Positions 1 to 8,399 of a DNA stretch of 64,000 bases are shown here, in pieces; the stretch's first letter is position 1, and each line of letters begins with the position of its first letter. The DNA is from Rariglobus hedericola (GTDB taxonomy: Bacteria > Verrucomicrobiota > Verrucomicrobiia > Opitutales > Opitutaceae), in the NCBI RefSeq assembly GCF_007559335.1, contig NZ_VMBG01000002.1, positions 1,170,501 to 1,234,500 on the forward strand, in the 5' to 3' direction. Under the pieces are notes generated by a model. It did not search any database, was not told where the DNA came from, and worked only from the letters and a program-made list of their open reading frames with translations. The position numbers and the translations under genes were made by a program.

Positions 1-446
1 AGCAGGTCAACAACCCCGCGCTCTCCAGCGATGCCAAGGCCAAGTCCCAGGCTGACCTAGAGGCCAAGGGCCAGGAAATTCAGCGCAAGCAGAACGATGT
101 GAATCAGTTCCGCGCCAACACCCAACGTTCCCTTCAGCAGCGCATCAACAACTTCAAGCAGTTCCTCCTCGAGGAAATCAGCAAGATCGCCATTGATATC
201 GCCAAGAAAAAGGGTGCCACCCTGTTGCTCGACAAGTCAGGTCCGACCTTGATCGGCGTTCCCAGCGTTCTCTATTTCGATGCTGGTTATGATATCACCG
301 AGGATGTCGCCAAGGAGATCAATAAAGAGCGTCCGGCCGGCTCCGTGTCCGCCTCGACCTCGACTTCCACGTCGACGTCGGCTCCTGCCGCCAAGCCCGC
401 TTCGAGCGAGGCTCCTTCGGTGTCCTTCCCCGGCGCCAAGAAGTAA
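1..446 (+). CDS. OmpH/Skp-family periplasmic chaperone, C-terminal part
   Basis: The reading frame is open from the first bases of the window, so the true start and the signal peptide lie upstream; the gene is truncated by the window edge, not broken. The visible part is a Gln/Lys/Arg-rich helical segment followed by a conserved-looking stretch (AIDIAKKKGATLLLDKSG, then YFDAGYDITEDVAKEIN) typical of Skp/OmpH proteins. These are periplasmic holdases that escort outer-membrane proteins to the BAM complex. The tail is low-complexity Ser/Thr/Ala/Pro. The placement directly before lpxD is the classic bamA-skp-lpxD order, which supports the call. A strong terminator follows, so lpxD probably has its own promoter. 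Confidence 0.85.
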   Translation, partial: QVNNPALSSDAKAKSQADLEAKGQEIQRKQNDVNQFRANTQRSLQQRINNFKQFLLEEISKIAIDIAKKKGATLLLDKSGPTLIGVPSVLYFDAGYDITEDVAKEINKERPAGSVSASTSTSTSTSAPAAKPASSEAPSVSFPGAKK

Positions 447-474
447 TCCAAAGCTGGTTAACTCCGGTTTGTGT

Positions 475-503
475 AAACCCCGCTCACAAGAGCGGGGTTT
501 TTT
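475..503 (+). terminator. Rho-independent terminator after the skp-like gene
   Basis: Inverted repeat AAACCCCGCT / AGCGGGGTTT around a 6-nt loop (CACAAG), followed by a run of T. It lies between the skp-like gene and lpxD and should separate their transcripts, at least partly. Confidence 0.9.
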
Positions 504-561
504 TGTGCGTGGATCGGTCAGCCATTGCCATGGTTCCGGCCGCGGCCCACGTTTTTGAAGT

Positions 562-1617
562 ATGCAGCTCGCTTTCAGTGCCGCCGAGATTGCGGTCATC
601 GTTCAGCCTCTTTCATCCAAAGGATCCACCTCTGCTACCGTGCAGGGTATCGCTTCATTGAGCTCGGCGCGACCGGGCGATCTTTCGTTTTTGGGTAACC
701 CCAAATACAAGACCGAGGTGGCCGCGACCACGGCGTCGATCGTATTGCTGCCTCCGGATTACACGGGCGAACCCGCGCCCGACCAGCAGTTCCTGTTTGT
801 TGAAAAACCCTCGGTTGCGCTGGCCCGCTTGTGTGCGCGTATCGAGCAATTGCTTTGGCCCAAGCCGGCTCCGGGAATTCATCCGACCGCCGTTATCGCT
901 GCGGATGCGCACATTGACGCTTCGGCCACGATCGGTCCGATGTGCGTGATCGAGGAGGGTGTGGTCATCGGTGCGCGCACACATGTGCAGGCCCAGGCGT
1001 TTATCGGACGGAATGCACGTATCGGTGCTGATTGCTGGCTGATGCCTCGGGTGAGTGTTTCTACGGAGTGTGTCATTAAAGACCGGGTCCGTCTGCAGGT
1101 CGGCGTGATCATCGGATCCGATGGATTTGGTTACGAATTTATGCAGGGCCGGCACGAGAAGGTCCCGCAAGTCGGCAACGTGGTGCTCGAAAACGACGTT
1201 GAAATTGGCGCCAACAGCACGCTCGATCGCGCCCGCTTCAGTCGCACTGTGATCGGCGAAGGCACGAAAATCGATAATCTGGTGCAAATCGGCCACAATG
1301 TCGTGATTGGCAAACACTGTCTGATCTGTGCCCAAGCCGGCGTCTCCGGCAGCACGACCATCGAGGATTATGTGGTCTTGGGTGGACAGGCGGGTATCGC
1401 CGGCCATCTCACCATCGGCAAAGGCTCAAAGGTCGACGGGCAGACGGGCGTCAATTCCGACCTCGCGCCGGGCAGCTTCGTCAAGGGTTCGCCCTGCATG
1501 CCTTATAATCTCGAGCAGCGCTTCAATGTGCTGAAGAAAAAGCTCCCGGACCTGTTCAAACGGGTCGATGCGCTCGAGACTGTTGCGGAAGAGCTAAAAA
1601 AGTCTTCCGCCGCGTAA
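562..1617 (+). CDS. lpxD: UDP-3-O-acylglucosamine N-acyltransferase LpxD
   Basis: Third step of lipid A synthesis: N-acylation of UDP-3-O-acyl-glucosamine with an acyl-ACP donor, in the cytoplasm. The 351-residue protein has the short N-terminal LpxD domain (about 1-100; ASLSSARPGDLSFLGNPKY is characteristic). A left-handed beta-helix of hexapeptide repeats (about 105-320) and a C-terminal helix follow. His245 in QIGHNVVIG and His282 in AGHLTIG align with the active-site histidines of E. coli LpxD. The length is close to the family norm (about 340). Its neighbours, a skp-like gene upstream and prs downstream, are consistent. The gene supports an LPS-containing outer membrane in this organism. 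Confidence 0.97.
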   Translation: MQLAFSAAEIAVIVQPLSSKGSTSATVQGIASLSSARPGDLSFLGNPKYKTEVAATTASIVLLPPDYTGEPAPDQQFLFVEKPSVALARLCARIEQLLWPKPAPGIHPTAVIAADAHIDASATIGPMCVIEEGVVIGARTHVQAQAFIGRNARIGADCWLMPRVSVSTECVIKDRVRLQVGVIIGSDGFGYEFMQGRHEKVPQVGNVVLENDVEIGANSTLDRARFSRTVIGEGTKIDNLVQIGHNVVIGKHCLICAQAGVSGSTTIEDYVVLGGQAGIAGHLTIGKGSKVDGQTGVNSDLAPGSFVKGSPCMPYNLEQRFNVLKKKLPDLFKRVDALETVAEELKKSSAA

Positions 1618-1647
1618 CATTCCTGACACGGTTGTCACCTTCACCAC

Positions 1648-2595
1648 ATGACCGCGCCTCGCCTGAAAGTTTTCTCCGGTAACTCCAATCGTCCTCTCGC
1701 CGAGGAGATCTGCCAGCACATCGGAATGCCGCTGGGCGAAGCCACGGTGACCAGTTTTCCCGATGGCGAGTCCTTCGTGAAAATCAACGAGAACGTGCGT
1801 GGCCATGATGTTTACATCATCCAGCCGACCTGCACGCCGACGAACCAGTCATTGATGGAGTTGCTCATCATGATCGACGCGGCCAAGCGCGCCTCGGCCC
1901 ACCGCATCACGGCCGTCATGCCTTTCTATGGCTACGCCCGTCAGGATCGTAAAGACCAGCCGCGCGTGCCCATCACTGCCAAGCTCGTCGCCAACCTTCT
2001 CGTCGCCGCCGGCGCGAACCGTATCCTCACGATGGATCTGCACTCGCAGCAGATTCAGGGTTTCTTCGATATTCCGGTTGATCACCTTTTTGCCTCGCCG
2101 GTCTTTTTCAAGTATCTCGAGCAGTTCAAGGGCGACAACATGGTCGTCGTTTCCCCCGATGTCGGTGGCATGAAAATGGCCGCTGCTTACGCCGGTATCC
2201 TCGGTGCGCAACTGGGTATGGTCTGGAAGAAACGCACCAACGCCACGACCGTCGAGACGGTCAACGTCGTGGGCGATGTCGCCGGCAAGGACGTGCTGCT
2301 CGTGGATGATATCACCGAGACCGCGGGCACCCTCGCAAATGCCGCCAAGATTATGCGCGACAGTGGCGCCCTGAGCGTTCGCGCCGCCGTCAGCCACGCC
2401 TTGCTCAGTCCGATTGCATACGAGCGTCTCGCGCTCGGCCATATCGACGAGCTCATCACCACCAATTCCGTGCCGGTTGATACGCGCGGACTGCCTATTA
2501 AAGTTCTCAGCATCGCCAGCCTCATGGCCGATGCCATCGTGCGCATCAATAACAACGAGAGCGTCACGAGCCTGTTTAAGATCAAGGGCTTCTAA
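1648..2595 (+). CDS. prs: Ribose-phosphate pyrophosphokinase
   Basis: Makes PRPP from ribose 5-phosphate and ATP for purine, pyrimidine, histidine, tryptophan and NAD synthesis. The 315-residue protein is collinear with bacterial PRPP synthetases: KVFSGNSNRPLAEEI at the N-terminus, PYGYARQDRK-like PFYGYARQDRKDQPR, the DLHSQQIQGFF motif, and the PRPP-binding loop VLLVDDITETAGT near residue 215. It begins 30 bp after lpxD in the same direction, so it may be co-transcribed. No oddities are seen. Confidence 0.97.
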   Translation: MTAPRLKVFSGNSNRPLAEEICQHIGMPLGEATVTSFPDGESFVKINENVRGHDVYIIQPTCTPTNQSLMELLIMIDAAKRASAHRITAVMPFYGYARQDRKDQPRVPITAKLVANLLVAAGANRILTMDLHSQQIQGFFDIPVDHLFASPVFFKYLEQFKGDNMVVVSPDVGGMKMAAAYAGILGAQLGMVWKKRTNATTVETVNVVGDVAGKDVLLVDDITETAGTLANAAKIMRDSGALSVRAAVSHALLSPIAYERLALGHIDELITTNSVPVDTRGLPIKVLSIASLMADAIVRINNNESVTSLFKIKGF

Positions 2596-2667
2596 GCGGG
2601 CGGGACGGTGGTGGAAGACGGTTTGCGGTGGAACATTTCACTGTCAGGTTCTGTCCTGAAGCCGTCC

Positions 2668-4101
2668 ATGAAAACCAAGTTTTTATCCCGTGCCGTGGCC
2701 GCCTCGCTGGCGGTCTCGTTGTTCTCCATCGCTAGCGCGCAGGAAAAACCCTCCGCGCCCAAGCCCGACATCAAGTTCGACAGTTCAGCGATAGGCGATG
2801 GCGGCGGTCGCCTGGTGACCAGTTATGCTGATGTGGTGGAGCCCGTGCAGAAGGCGGTGGTCTCGGTTTACTCCACCAAGACCATTCGTGAGCGCGTGCG
2901 CATCGACCCGATGCTGCGGCAGTTTTTTGGCAATCAGGTTCCATCCGAGCGCGAGTCGAAGCAGAAGGGCCTCGGCTCTGGTGTGATTGTATCACCAAAT
3001 GGATACATCCTCACCAACAACCATGTCGTGGCCGATGCCGATGAGCTCAAGGTCTTGCTGGCCGATGGTCGCGAGTTCGTTGCGCGGGTGATTGGCACCG
3101 ATGAGAAAACCGACGTCGCCGTCATTAAAATTGAAAGCGAGGGACTGCCGGTGCTTTCACTGGCCGACAGCGACAAGCTGCGTGTGGGCGACATTGTCTT
3201 CGCGGTGGGTAATCCGCTCGGCGTCGGCCAGACGGTGACGATGGGCATCGTTTCCGCCACGGGCCGCAACGATGTGGGCATCCTCGCCAATGATCAGATC
3301 GGCGGCTACGAAAACTTTATCCAGACGGATGCATCGATCAATCAAGGCAACTCCGGCGGCGCGCTGGTGGATGCGAAAGGCCGTCTCGTCGGCTTGAACA
3401 GCGCGATTCTGTCGTCGAGCGGCGGCAGCATCGGCATCGGTTTTGCGGTGCCGACTAACCTCGCGGTTTCCATTTTGAACAGCCTCATCGCGACCGGAAA
3501 AGTGCAGCGCGGCTACCTCGGAGTCGCTGGACAAAACCTCGATCCGAAGCTCGCTGAAAGTCTCGGCGTGCCGGCCACGACCAAGGGCGTCGCGATCAGT
3601 GATGTCGTCAAAGATTCGCCGGCCGCCGCCGCCGGTCTGAAGCGCAATGACATCATCACGAAAGTGGATAATCGCGTGGTGGATTCTCAGCTCACGCTGC
3701 GTCTCAATGTCTCGCAGATCGTGCCCGGCACCGAGGTCGGCGTCACGGTTCTCCGCGACGGCAAGGAGAAGGGCTTCAAGGTCAAATTGGGCAGTCTCGA
3801 CGAGCAGGCCGGAACTTCCAATGAGATCATTCCGGGCGTCACGGTGAAGACCCTCGATGATGAACTTCGAAACCAGTTCAAACTCGATCGCCGTGTGGAG
3901 ACCGGCGTCGTGATCACGGCGATCGACGACAATTCACCGTATGCGGAAATTCTCGTGCCGGGCCTGTTGATCGTGGAGATCAACCGCAAGCCGGTGACCG
4001 ATGTGCAAAGTGCCGCTGCGGCGATCAAGCCGGGCCTGAATGCGCTGCTCGTTCAATATCGCGGCGTGCTGCGTTACGTGACGATCAACGTGAAGAAATA
4101 A
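2668..4101 (+). CDS. DegP/HtrA-type periplasmic serine protease
   Basis: Periplasmic protease/chaperone of the trypsin-like HtrA family (Do-like), acting on misfolded envelope proteins. I chose the ATG at 2668 because it begins directly with a signal peptide (MKTKFLSRAVAASLAVSLFSIASAQ); an in-frame start at 2608 would add 20 uncharged-looking residues before it. The catalytic triad is visible as His119 (TNNHVVA), Asp149 (KTDVAV) and Ser229 (GNSGGAL). Two PDZ domains follow (about 285-375 and 385-475). The 477-residue length is typical of DegP/DegQ. Proximity to skp-like and lpxD genes makes this an envelope-biogenesis neighbourhood. Confidence 0.94.
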   Translation: MKTKFLSRAVAASLAVSLFSIASAQEKPSAPKPDIKFDSSAIGDGGGRLVTSYADVVEPVQKAVVSVYSTKTIRERVRIDPMLRQFFGNQVPSERESKQKGLGSGVIVSPNGYILTNNHVVADADELKVLLADGREFVARVIGTDEKTDVAVIKIESEGLPVLSLADSDKLRVGDIVFAVGNPLGVGQTVTMGIVSATGRNDVGILANDQIGGYENFIQTDASINQGNSGGALVDAKGRLVGLNSAILSSSGGSIGIGFAVPTNLAVSILNSLIATGKVQRGYLGVAGQNLDPKLAESLGVPATTKGVAISDVVKDSPAAAAGLKRNDIITKVDNRVVDSQLTLRLNVSQIVPGTEVGVTVLRDGKEKGFKVKLGSLDEQAGTSNEIIPGVTVKTLDDELRNQFKLDRRVETGVVITAIDDNSPYAEILVPGLLIVEINRKPVTDVQSAAAAIKPGLNALLVQYRGVLRYVTINVKK

Positions 4102-4133
4102 ACGGACGAGCCGGACGCGCGTTGTCCGATGAG

Positions 4134-4172
4134 CAACAAAAAGGCCGCGCTGAAAAGCGCGGCCTTTTGTTG
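4134..4172. terminator. Bidirectional terminator between convergent htrA-like gene and sucD
   Basis: Perfect inverted repeat, left arm CAACAAAAAGGCCGCGCT, GAAA tetraloop, right arm AGCGCGGCCTTTTGTTG. Arms start with A-runs and end with T-runs, so it can work on both strands. Confidence 0.9.
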
Positions 4173-4205
4173 TCGGTCGAGGACCGATGAATGCCGGCAG
4201 TTCTT

Positions 4206-5129
4206 TTAGTTCAGCGACACACCCTTGGCCTTGGCGGCGCGGAGGAGGGCGTCAGCCATGTCGGAGGGCGTTTCGGCGACCTCGATGCCGCACTCTTTGA
4301 AGACGGCGATCTTGGCTTCGGCGGTGTCCTCGTGGCCACCGACGATGGCGCCGGCGTGACCCATGCGGCGACCGGCGGGAGCGGTGGCACCGGCGATGAA
4401 ACCGGCGACGGGCTTCGTGCAGTTGGCCTTGATCCAGCGGGCGGCCTCGACCTCGGCGTTGCCGCCGATTTCACCGATGAGGATGATGCCCTTGGTGTCG
4501 GGGTCTGCGTTGAACAGCTTGATGACGTCGAGGTGGCTGGTGCCGTTGACCGGGTCGCCGCCGATGCCGACGGAGGTGGACTGGCCGAGGCCCTTGGAGG
4601 TGATTTGGAAAACCGCTTCGTAGGTGAGGGTGCCGGAGCGCGAGACGACGCCGACGTGGCCCTTCTTGTGGATGTAGCCGGGAGCGATGCCGATGCGGCA
4701 GCCGCCCTTGGATCCTTCGCCGGTGCCGGGGGTCACGAGACCGGGGCAGTTGGGGCCGATGAGGCGGGTCTTGGCGCCTGACATGGCGCGCTTCACGCGG
4801 ATCATGTCCTTGATCGGAATGCCCTCGGTGATGCAGACGGCGAGGTCGAGACCGGCGTCAACGCATTCGAGGATGGCGTCGCCCGCGAAGGGCGGCGGCA
4901 CGAAGATCGTGGAGACGGTGGCGCCGGTGGCTTTGGCGGCATCGACGACGGTGTTGAAGATCGGAACCTTGACGCCGTTGTGTTCGAAGAACTGACCGCC
5001 CTTGCCGGGCGTGACGCCAGCGACGACCTGCGTGCCATAGTCGATGGACAGCTGGGCATGTTTGCCGCCGAAGGCACCTGTGATGCCCTGGATCATGATC
5101 TTGGTTTCGGGAGTGATGAGAATGCTCAT
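4206..5129 (-). CDS. sucD: Succinyl-CoA synthetase, alpha subunit
   Basis: ADP/GDP-forming succinate-CoA ligase alpha subunit, TCA cycle, cytoplasmic. The 307-residue protein starts MSILITPETKIMIQGITGAFG, with the N-terminal CoA-binding Rossmann domain (TGxxGxxG-like) and the active-site phosphohistidine in GRRMGHAGAIVGG near the C-terminus. The length is slightly above the usual 290 or so, mainly through a short insert near GEGSKGGCRIGIAPGYIHKKG. It lies downstream of sucC with a 44-bp gap on the same strand, so the two subunits are one operon. Confidence 0.97.
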   Translation of the reverse strand: MSILITPETKIMIQGITGAFGGKHAQLSIDYGTQVVAGVTPGKGGQFFEHNGVKVPIFNTVVDAAKATGATVSTIFVPPPFAGDAILECVDAGLDLAVCITEGIPIKDMIRVKRAMSGAKTRLIGPNCPGLVTPGTGEGSKGGCRIGIAPGYIHKKGHVGVVSRSGTLTYEAVFQITSKGLGQSTSVGIGGDPVNGTSHLDVIKLFNADPDTKGIILIGEIGGNAEVEAARWIKANCTKPVAGFIAGATAPAGRRMGHAGAIVGGHEDTAEAKIAVFKECGIEVAETPSDMADALLRAAKAKGVSLN

Positions 5130-5173
5130 GGGATGTAGGATCTATTTTGGATTTATGATTTTCCCTGAGCGGT

Positions 5174-6355
5174 TCAGGCGACGAGTTTGACGATCTTCTG
5201 AGCAGCGTCGGCCATGGTGTCGCCGGAGACCAGCGCGAGGCCGGACTTGGCGAGGGTTTCCTTGCCCTTGGCGACGTTGTTGCCTTCGAGGCGGACGACG
5301 AGGGGGAGCTTGAGGCCGACTTCCTTGACGGCTTCGACGATGCCCTCGGCGATCACGTTACAGTCCATGATACCGCCGAAGATATTAACGAAGATGCCCT
5401 TCACGTTGGCATCGCCGAGGATGATCTTGAAGGCCGCCACGACCTTTTCCTTGGAGGCGCCGCCGCCGACATCGAGGAAGTTCGCGGGGTTGCCGCCGTA
5501 GTGTTTGATGATGTCCATCGTGGACATCGCGAGGCCGGCACCGTTGACCAAGCAAGCGATGTTTCCGTCGAGGGCGATGTAGGCGAGGTCGTATTTGGAG
5601 GCCTCGATTTCCTTCGGGTCTTCCTCGTTCAAGTCGCGGAGGGCGACGATCTCGGGGTGGCGGAAAAGGGCGTTGGAATCGAAGGAGACCTTGGCATCGA
5701 GCGCGAGGACGCGGTCGTCGGGGGTGGTGATGAGCGGGTTGACCTCGACCATGGCGGCGTCGGTTTCCCAGAAGAACGTATAGAGATTACGAATGAGCTT
5801 GGCGGCGTTCTTGGACTCGACGGCATTGAGGCCGAGTTTGAAGATGAGTTCGCGGACCTGGAAGTCGGCGATGCCGTAAGCGGGATCGATGAGGATCTTG
5901 AAGATCTTCTCGGGGGTGTCGTGGGCGACGGTTTCGATGTCCACGCCGCCTTCAGTGGAGGCGACGATCACGGGCTTCGAGGTGGCGCGATCAAGGAGGA
6001 TGGCGAGGTAGTATTCCTTTTTGATGTCGCTGGCGTGGGTGAAGTAGATCGTCTGCACCTTGCGGCCGGCGGGGCCGGTCTGGATGGTAACGAGCGTGTT
6101 GTTGAACATCTTCTTCGCGTAATCGAGGGCGTCGGCCTTGGTCTTGGCGAATTTGACGCCGCCCTTGAAGCCGTCGGTAAAGGTGCCCTTGCCGCGCCCA
6201 CCGGCGTGGATCTGCGACTTCACCACAACGGGTGCGTCGGGGAGCTGCGCAAGCGCGGACTCGAATTCGGCTGGGGATTTGGCGGCTACACCTTGGGGGA
6301 CGGAAACTCCGAATTTTTCGAAGAGCGCCTTGGCCTGATACTCGTGGATGTTCAT
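5174..6355 (-). CDS. sucC: Succinyl-CoA synthetase, beta subunit
   Basis: ATP-grasp beta subunit partnering SucD in the substrate-level phosphorylation step of the TCA cycle. I place the start at the ATG giving [17 protein letters not shown], the canonical SucC N-terminus; an upstream in-frame ATG at 6376 would add seven residues and has no family support. The protein is 393 residues, close to the family size. The ATP-grasp domain covers about 1-235, and [13 protein letters not shown] near residue 315 matches the conserved CoA-ligase loop. It is first in the sucCD operon and divergent from the CII-like gene at 6481. Confidence 0.97.
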   Translation of the reverse strand: MNIHEYQAKALFEKFGVSVPQGVAAKSPAEFESALAQLPDAPVVVKSQIHAGGRGKGTFTDGFKGGVKFAKTKADALDYAKKMFNNTLVTIQTGPAGRKVQTIYFTHASDIKKEYYLAILLDRATSKPVIVASTEGGVDIETVAHDTPEKIFKILIDPAYGIADFQVRELIFKLGLNAVESKNAAKLIRNLYTFFWETDAAMVEVNPLITTPDDRVLALDAKVSFDSNALFRHPEIVALRDLNEEDPKEIEASKYDLAYIALDGNIACLVNGAGLAMSTMDIIKHYGGNPANFLDVGGGASKEKVVAAFKIILGDANVKGIFVNIFGGIMDCNVIAEGIVEAVKEVGLKLPLVVRLEGNNVAKGKETLAKSGLALVSGDTMADAAQKIVKLVA

Positions 6356-6480
6356 GTGGAACCCAAGAGTTGCCACAATGGGGCAGGGGATGGCACGAAA
6401 AAACCGGCGCTACGCGGTTTATGTAAGGCGAAATGTGTGCGGAGTTGCGTTTGTCTAATGCGGAGGCACGCTCCGCCGCC

Positions 6481-6960
6481 ATGCAATCGCACGAGGTCCT
6501 GAAGGAGGTCTTGAAGCAAACGAGCGCCAAACAGATCGCCGCCGACATGGGGCTGTCGCTTTCGTTAATTTACAAATGGACGGAGTCGCCGGCTGACGAC
6601 GCCGGCAGTGGCGCGAGCAACCCGCTGGACCGTATCGATCAGTTGTTGAAGAGCACCGGTGATCGCCGCATCGCCCAATGGGTCTGCGAACGGGCCGGAG
6701 GCTTCTTTATCGCCAATCCGGCGCCCAAACCGCATCCGTTTCAGTTAATTCCGATCGCGAACGAAATCGTGCAGGAGTTCGCCGATATGCTGGCGGTGAT
6801 CGCCGTGGCATCCTCCGACAGCAAAATCACCAAAGACGAGGCGAAGCAGATCCGCCGCCGCTGGGAAGAGCTGAAAAGCGTGACGGAGGGTTTTGTTCAC
6901 GCTTCCGAGCTGGGGAACTTCTCCGCGCTCAAAAATGAGCTCGAAAACAATCAGTCCTGA
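6481..6960 (+). CDS. CII-like helix-turn-helix protein
   Basis: A 159-residue protein whose N-terminus (HEVLKEVLKQTSAKQIAADM, then GLSLSLIYKWTE) reads as a helix-turn-helix resembling phage CII-type regulators. The rest (LDRIDQLLKSTGDRRIAQWVCERAGGFF and a helical C-terminus) also resembles that family. I chose the ATG at 6481; an in-frame ATG at 6433 would add 16 residues not needed by the domain. There are no phage genes nearby, so a chromosomal regulator is more likely than a prophage remnant. The target is unknown. It is divergent from sucC and upstream of the sigma-54-linked porin, but neither position proves a target. Confidence 0.6.
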   Translation: MQSHEVLKEVLKQTSAKQIAADMGLSLSLIYKWTESPADDAGSGASNPLDRIDQLLKSTGDRRIAQWVCERAGGFFIANPAPKPHPFQLIPIANEIVQEFADMLAVIAVASSDSKITKDEAKQIRRRWEELKSVTEGFVHASELGNFSALKNELENNQS

Positions 6961-7121
6961 GCGGTTTTAGGTTAAAATTGGGATAAGATTAGGATGAAAA
7001 TTCATCATAAGGGTGCGTGATAGGCGTAGGTCCACCTGTCGATTTACCTACAGAAACCAGTGTTTTGAGCCGTAAACGGGCAGGCGCGTGGGCGGGGTGA
7101 TGTTAATTGGAGCTTGCAGAA

Positions 7122-7138
7122 TTGGCAGGCAAGTTGCT
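7122..7138 (+). promoter_or_regulatory. Candidate sigma-54 (-24/-12) promoter for the porin gene
   Basis: TTGGCAGGCAAGTTGCT fits the RpoN consensus TGGCACG-N4-TTGCW: GG and GC are separated by exactly 10 bp and the TTGCT half is perfect. A start about 12 bp downstream of the GC would give a leader of about 70 nt before the ATG at 7219. No clear NtrC enhancer site was recognised upstream, though the stretch from 6961 is AT-rich and includes the palindrome GATGAAAATTCATC. Confidence 0.6.
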
Positions 7139-7218
7139 GAAGTCGGTGCCGGGAGTGCCTTGTATGAATAAAACCCATGCGAGGCCCTTGCCGACCTACA
7201 CATCAACAAACACAAGCA

Positions 7219-8202
7219 ATGATCAAAAAACTCACTGGTTTGGCGTCCATCGTGGCGCTCGCATCCGTCGCTCAGGCGGAAGTTAAGATTAACGAAAACC
7301 TTTCGCTCGATGGTTACGCCATCGGCTCCTACTCGTCCGTCGAGGGTGCTGCCGCTCCGGGCCAGACCACGAACGACACCTTCCTTGACAGCGGCAGCCG
7401 CCTGTTCGACTCCGTCAAAGTTGCCGTCAACGGCACCTACGGTGACTTCAGCGGCAAAGTCAGCGTTCTCCTCCAGAGCGTGAACAACACCAGCAACGAG
7501 TCGGGCGGCCTCCTCGATGCTTACCTTACCTACACCGCTGGCTCCCTCGCTATCACCGGTGGTAAGTTCAACAGCTGGCTCGGCTACGAGTCCTTCGACT
7601 CGCCGAACAACGCTTTCATCAGCTACGGCCTCTCTGGCTACGTCGCCAACTACGCGACTGGCGCCAAGGTTGAATACATCACGGACACCCTGTCCGCTGG
7701 CGTTTCCGTTCGTGACTCCCTGACCGCCGGCGACGGCTTCTACCAGGGCGACGGCGACTTCTCCGACAACCTCGGTTACGAAGCCTACGTCCTCTACTCC
7801 GGCATCGACAAGCTCACCCTGTTCGCAGGCGCCGGCTTCGGTGACCTCGATGGTGGCGACCTCTCGACCTACAACGCTTGGGCCAGCTACGCGTTCACCG
7901 AGAAGTTCTCCCTCGCGCTCGAATACGCCAAGACTGATGACTCCACCGCCGCTGTTTTCGCGGGTGACGTCACCAACTCCTGGCTCCTTCAGGGCACCTA
8001 TGTCGTCAATGACTCCGTTTCTGTTTCCGGTCGCGTGACCGCTCAGGACACGAAGGCCGGCGACGGTCTCGGCTACGGTGTTGCTTCGACCTACACCATC
8101 ACCGAGAACTTCGCGGTTAAGGGCGAAGTCACCAAGACCGACTTCAACAATGGCGCTGGCGACGTGTTCACCTACGCCATCCAAGGTTTGTTCAAGTTCT
8201 AA
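7219..8202 (+). CDS. Outer-membrane porin-like beta-barrel protein
   Basis: A 327-residue exported protein. The start at 7219 gives a clean signal peptide (MIKKLTGLASIVALASVAQA) cut before EVKINENLSLDGY. The mature part alternates short hydrophobic and polar stretches rich in Gly, Tyr, Ser and Asp, ends in Phe (FTYAIQGLFKF), and lacks transmembrane helices, as expected for a beta-barrel porin (OmpL/bbp2-like). The terminal Phe is the usual BAM recognition residue. It sits immediately upstream of urtABCDE and has a sigma-54-type promoter like urtA, so a role in letting urea or other small nitrogen compounds cross the outer membrane is a reasonable inference. The solute itself is unproven. Confidence 0.8.
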   Translation: MIKKLTGLASIVALASVAQAEVKINENLSLDGYAIGSYSSVEGAAAPGQTTNDTFLDSGSRLFDSVKVAVNGTYGDFSGKVSVLLQSVNNTSNESGGLLDAYLTYTAGSLAITGGKFNSWLGYESFDSPNNAFISYGLSGYVANYATGAKVEYITDTLSAGVSVRDSLTAGDGFYQGDGDFSDNLGYEAYVLYSGIDKLTLFAGAGFGDLDGGDLSTYNAWASYAFTEKFSLALEYAKTDDSTAAVFAGDVTNSWLLQGTYVVNDSVSVSGRVTAQDTKAGDGLGYGVASTYTITENFAVKGEVTKTDFNNGAGDVFTYAIQGLFKF

Positions 8203-8224
8203 TTTTTTGGTCTAACCAAAAAAT
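8202..8224. repeat. Perfect inverted repeat at the porin stop codon
   Basis: ATTTTTTGGT-CTA-ACCAAAAAAT: 10-bp arms, 3-bp loop, beginning on the last base of the porin stop codon and lying 21 bp before a GC-rich terminator. It may be an mRNA 3-prime stabilising hairpin or a protein site. Confidence 0.6.
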
Positions 8225-8245
8225 CGGAATTCTACTCATTGCTAG

Positions 8246-8275
8246 GGCCGGGGCCTAATCGCCCCGGCCTTTTTT
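8246..8275 (+). terminator. Rho-independent terminator of the porin gene
   Basis: GGCCGGGGC / GCCCCGGCC with loop CTAATC, followed by TTTTTT. It separates the porin transcript from urtA, consistent with each having its own promoter. Confidence 0.93.
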
Positions 8276-8312
8276 GTGCCTGAATAGGACGACTATACAT
8301 TTTTTCCTCAAG

Positions 8313-8330
8313 TTGGCAAAGCGGGTGCTA
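8313..8330 (+). promoter_or_regulatory. Candidate sigma-54 (-24/-12) promoter for urtABCDE
   Basis: TTGGCAAAGCGGGTGCTA has GG-N10-GC spacing and the TTGGCA half of the RpoN consensus; the -12 half is GTGCT instead of TTGCT. An AT-rich tract (TATACATTTTTTCC) lies just upstream. Initiation about 12 bp past the GC would leave a leader of about 60 nt, which contains a small GTCGC/GCGAC hairpin. Nitrogen control is the common situation for urea transporters. Confidence 0.55.
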
Positions 8331-8399
8331 TTGGGATGTCACCCCATCTGTCGCCGTTTTAGCGACCAGAGGGTTTAAAATTAACCAAGTCCCAAACAC

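Noticed and set aside
5501-6502. 333-residue plus-strand frame antisense to sucC
   Set aside because: Low-complexity Gly/Val/Glu composition expected from the complement of a biased gene; sucC is well supported.
6481-6960. CII-like gene as evidence of a prophage
   Set aside because: No integrase, structural or lysis genes are nearby; flanks are core metabolism and the porin/urea region.
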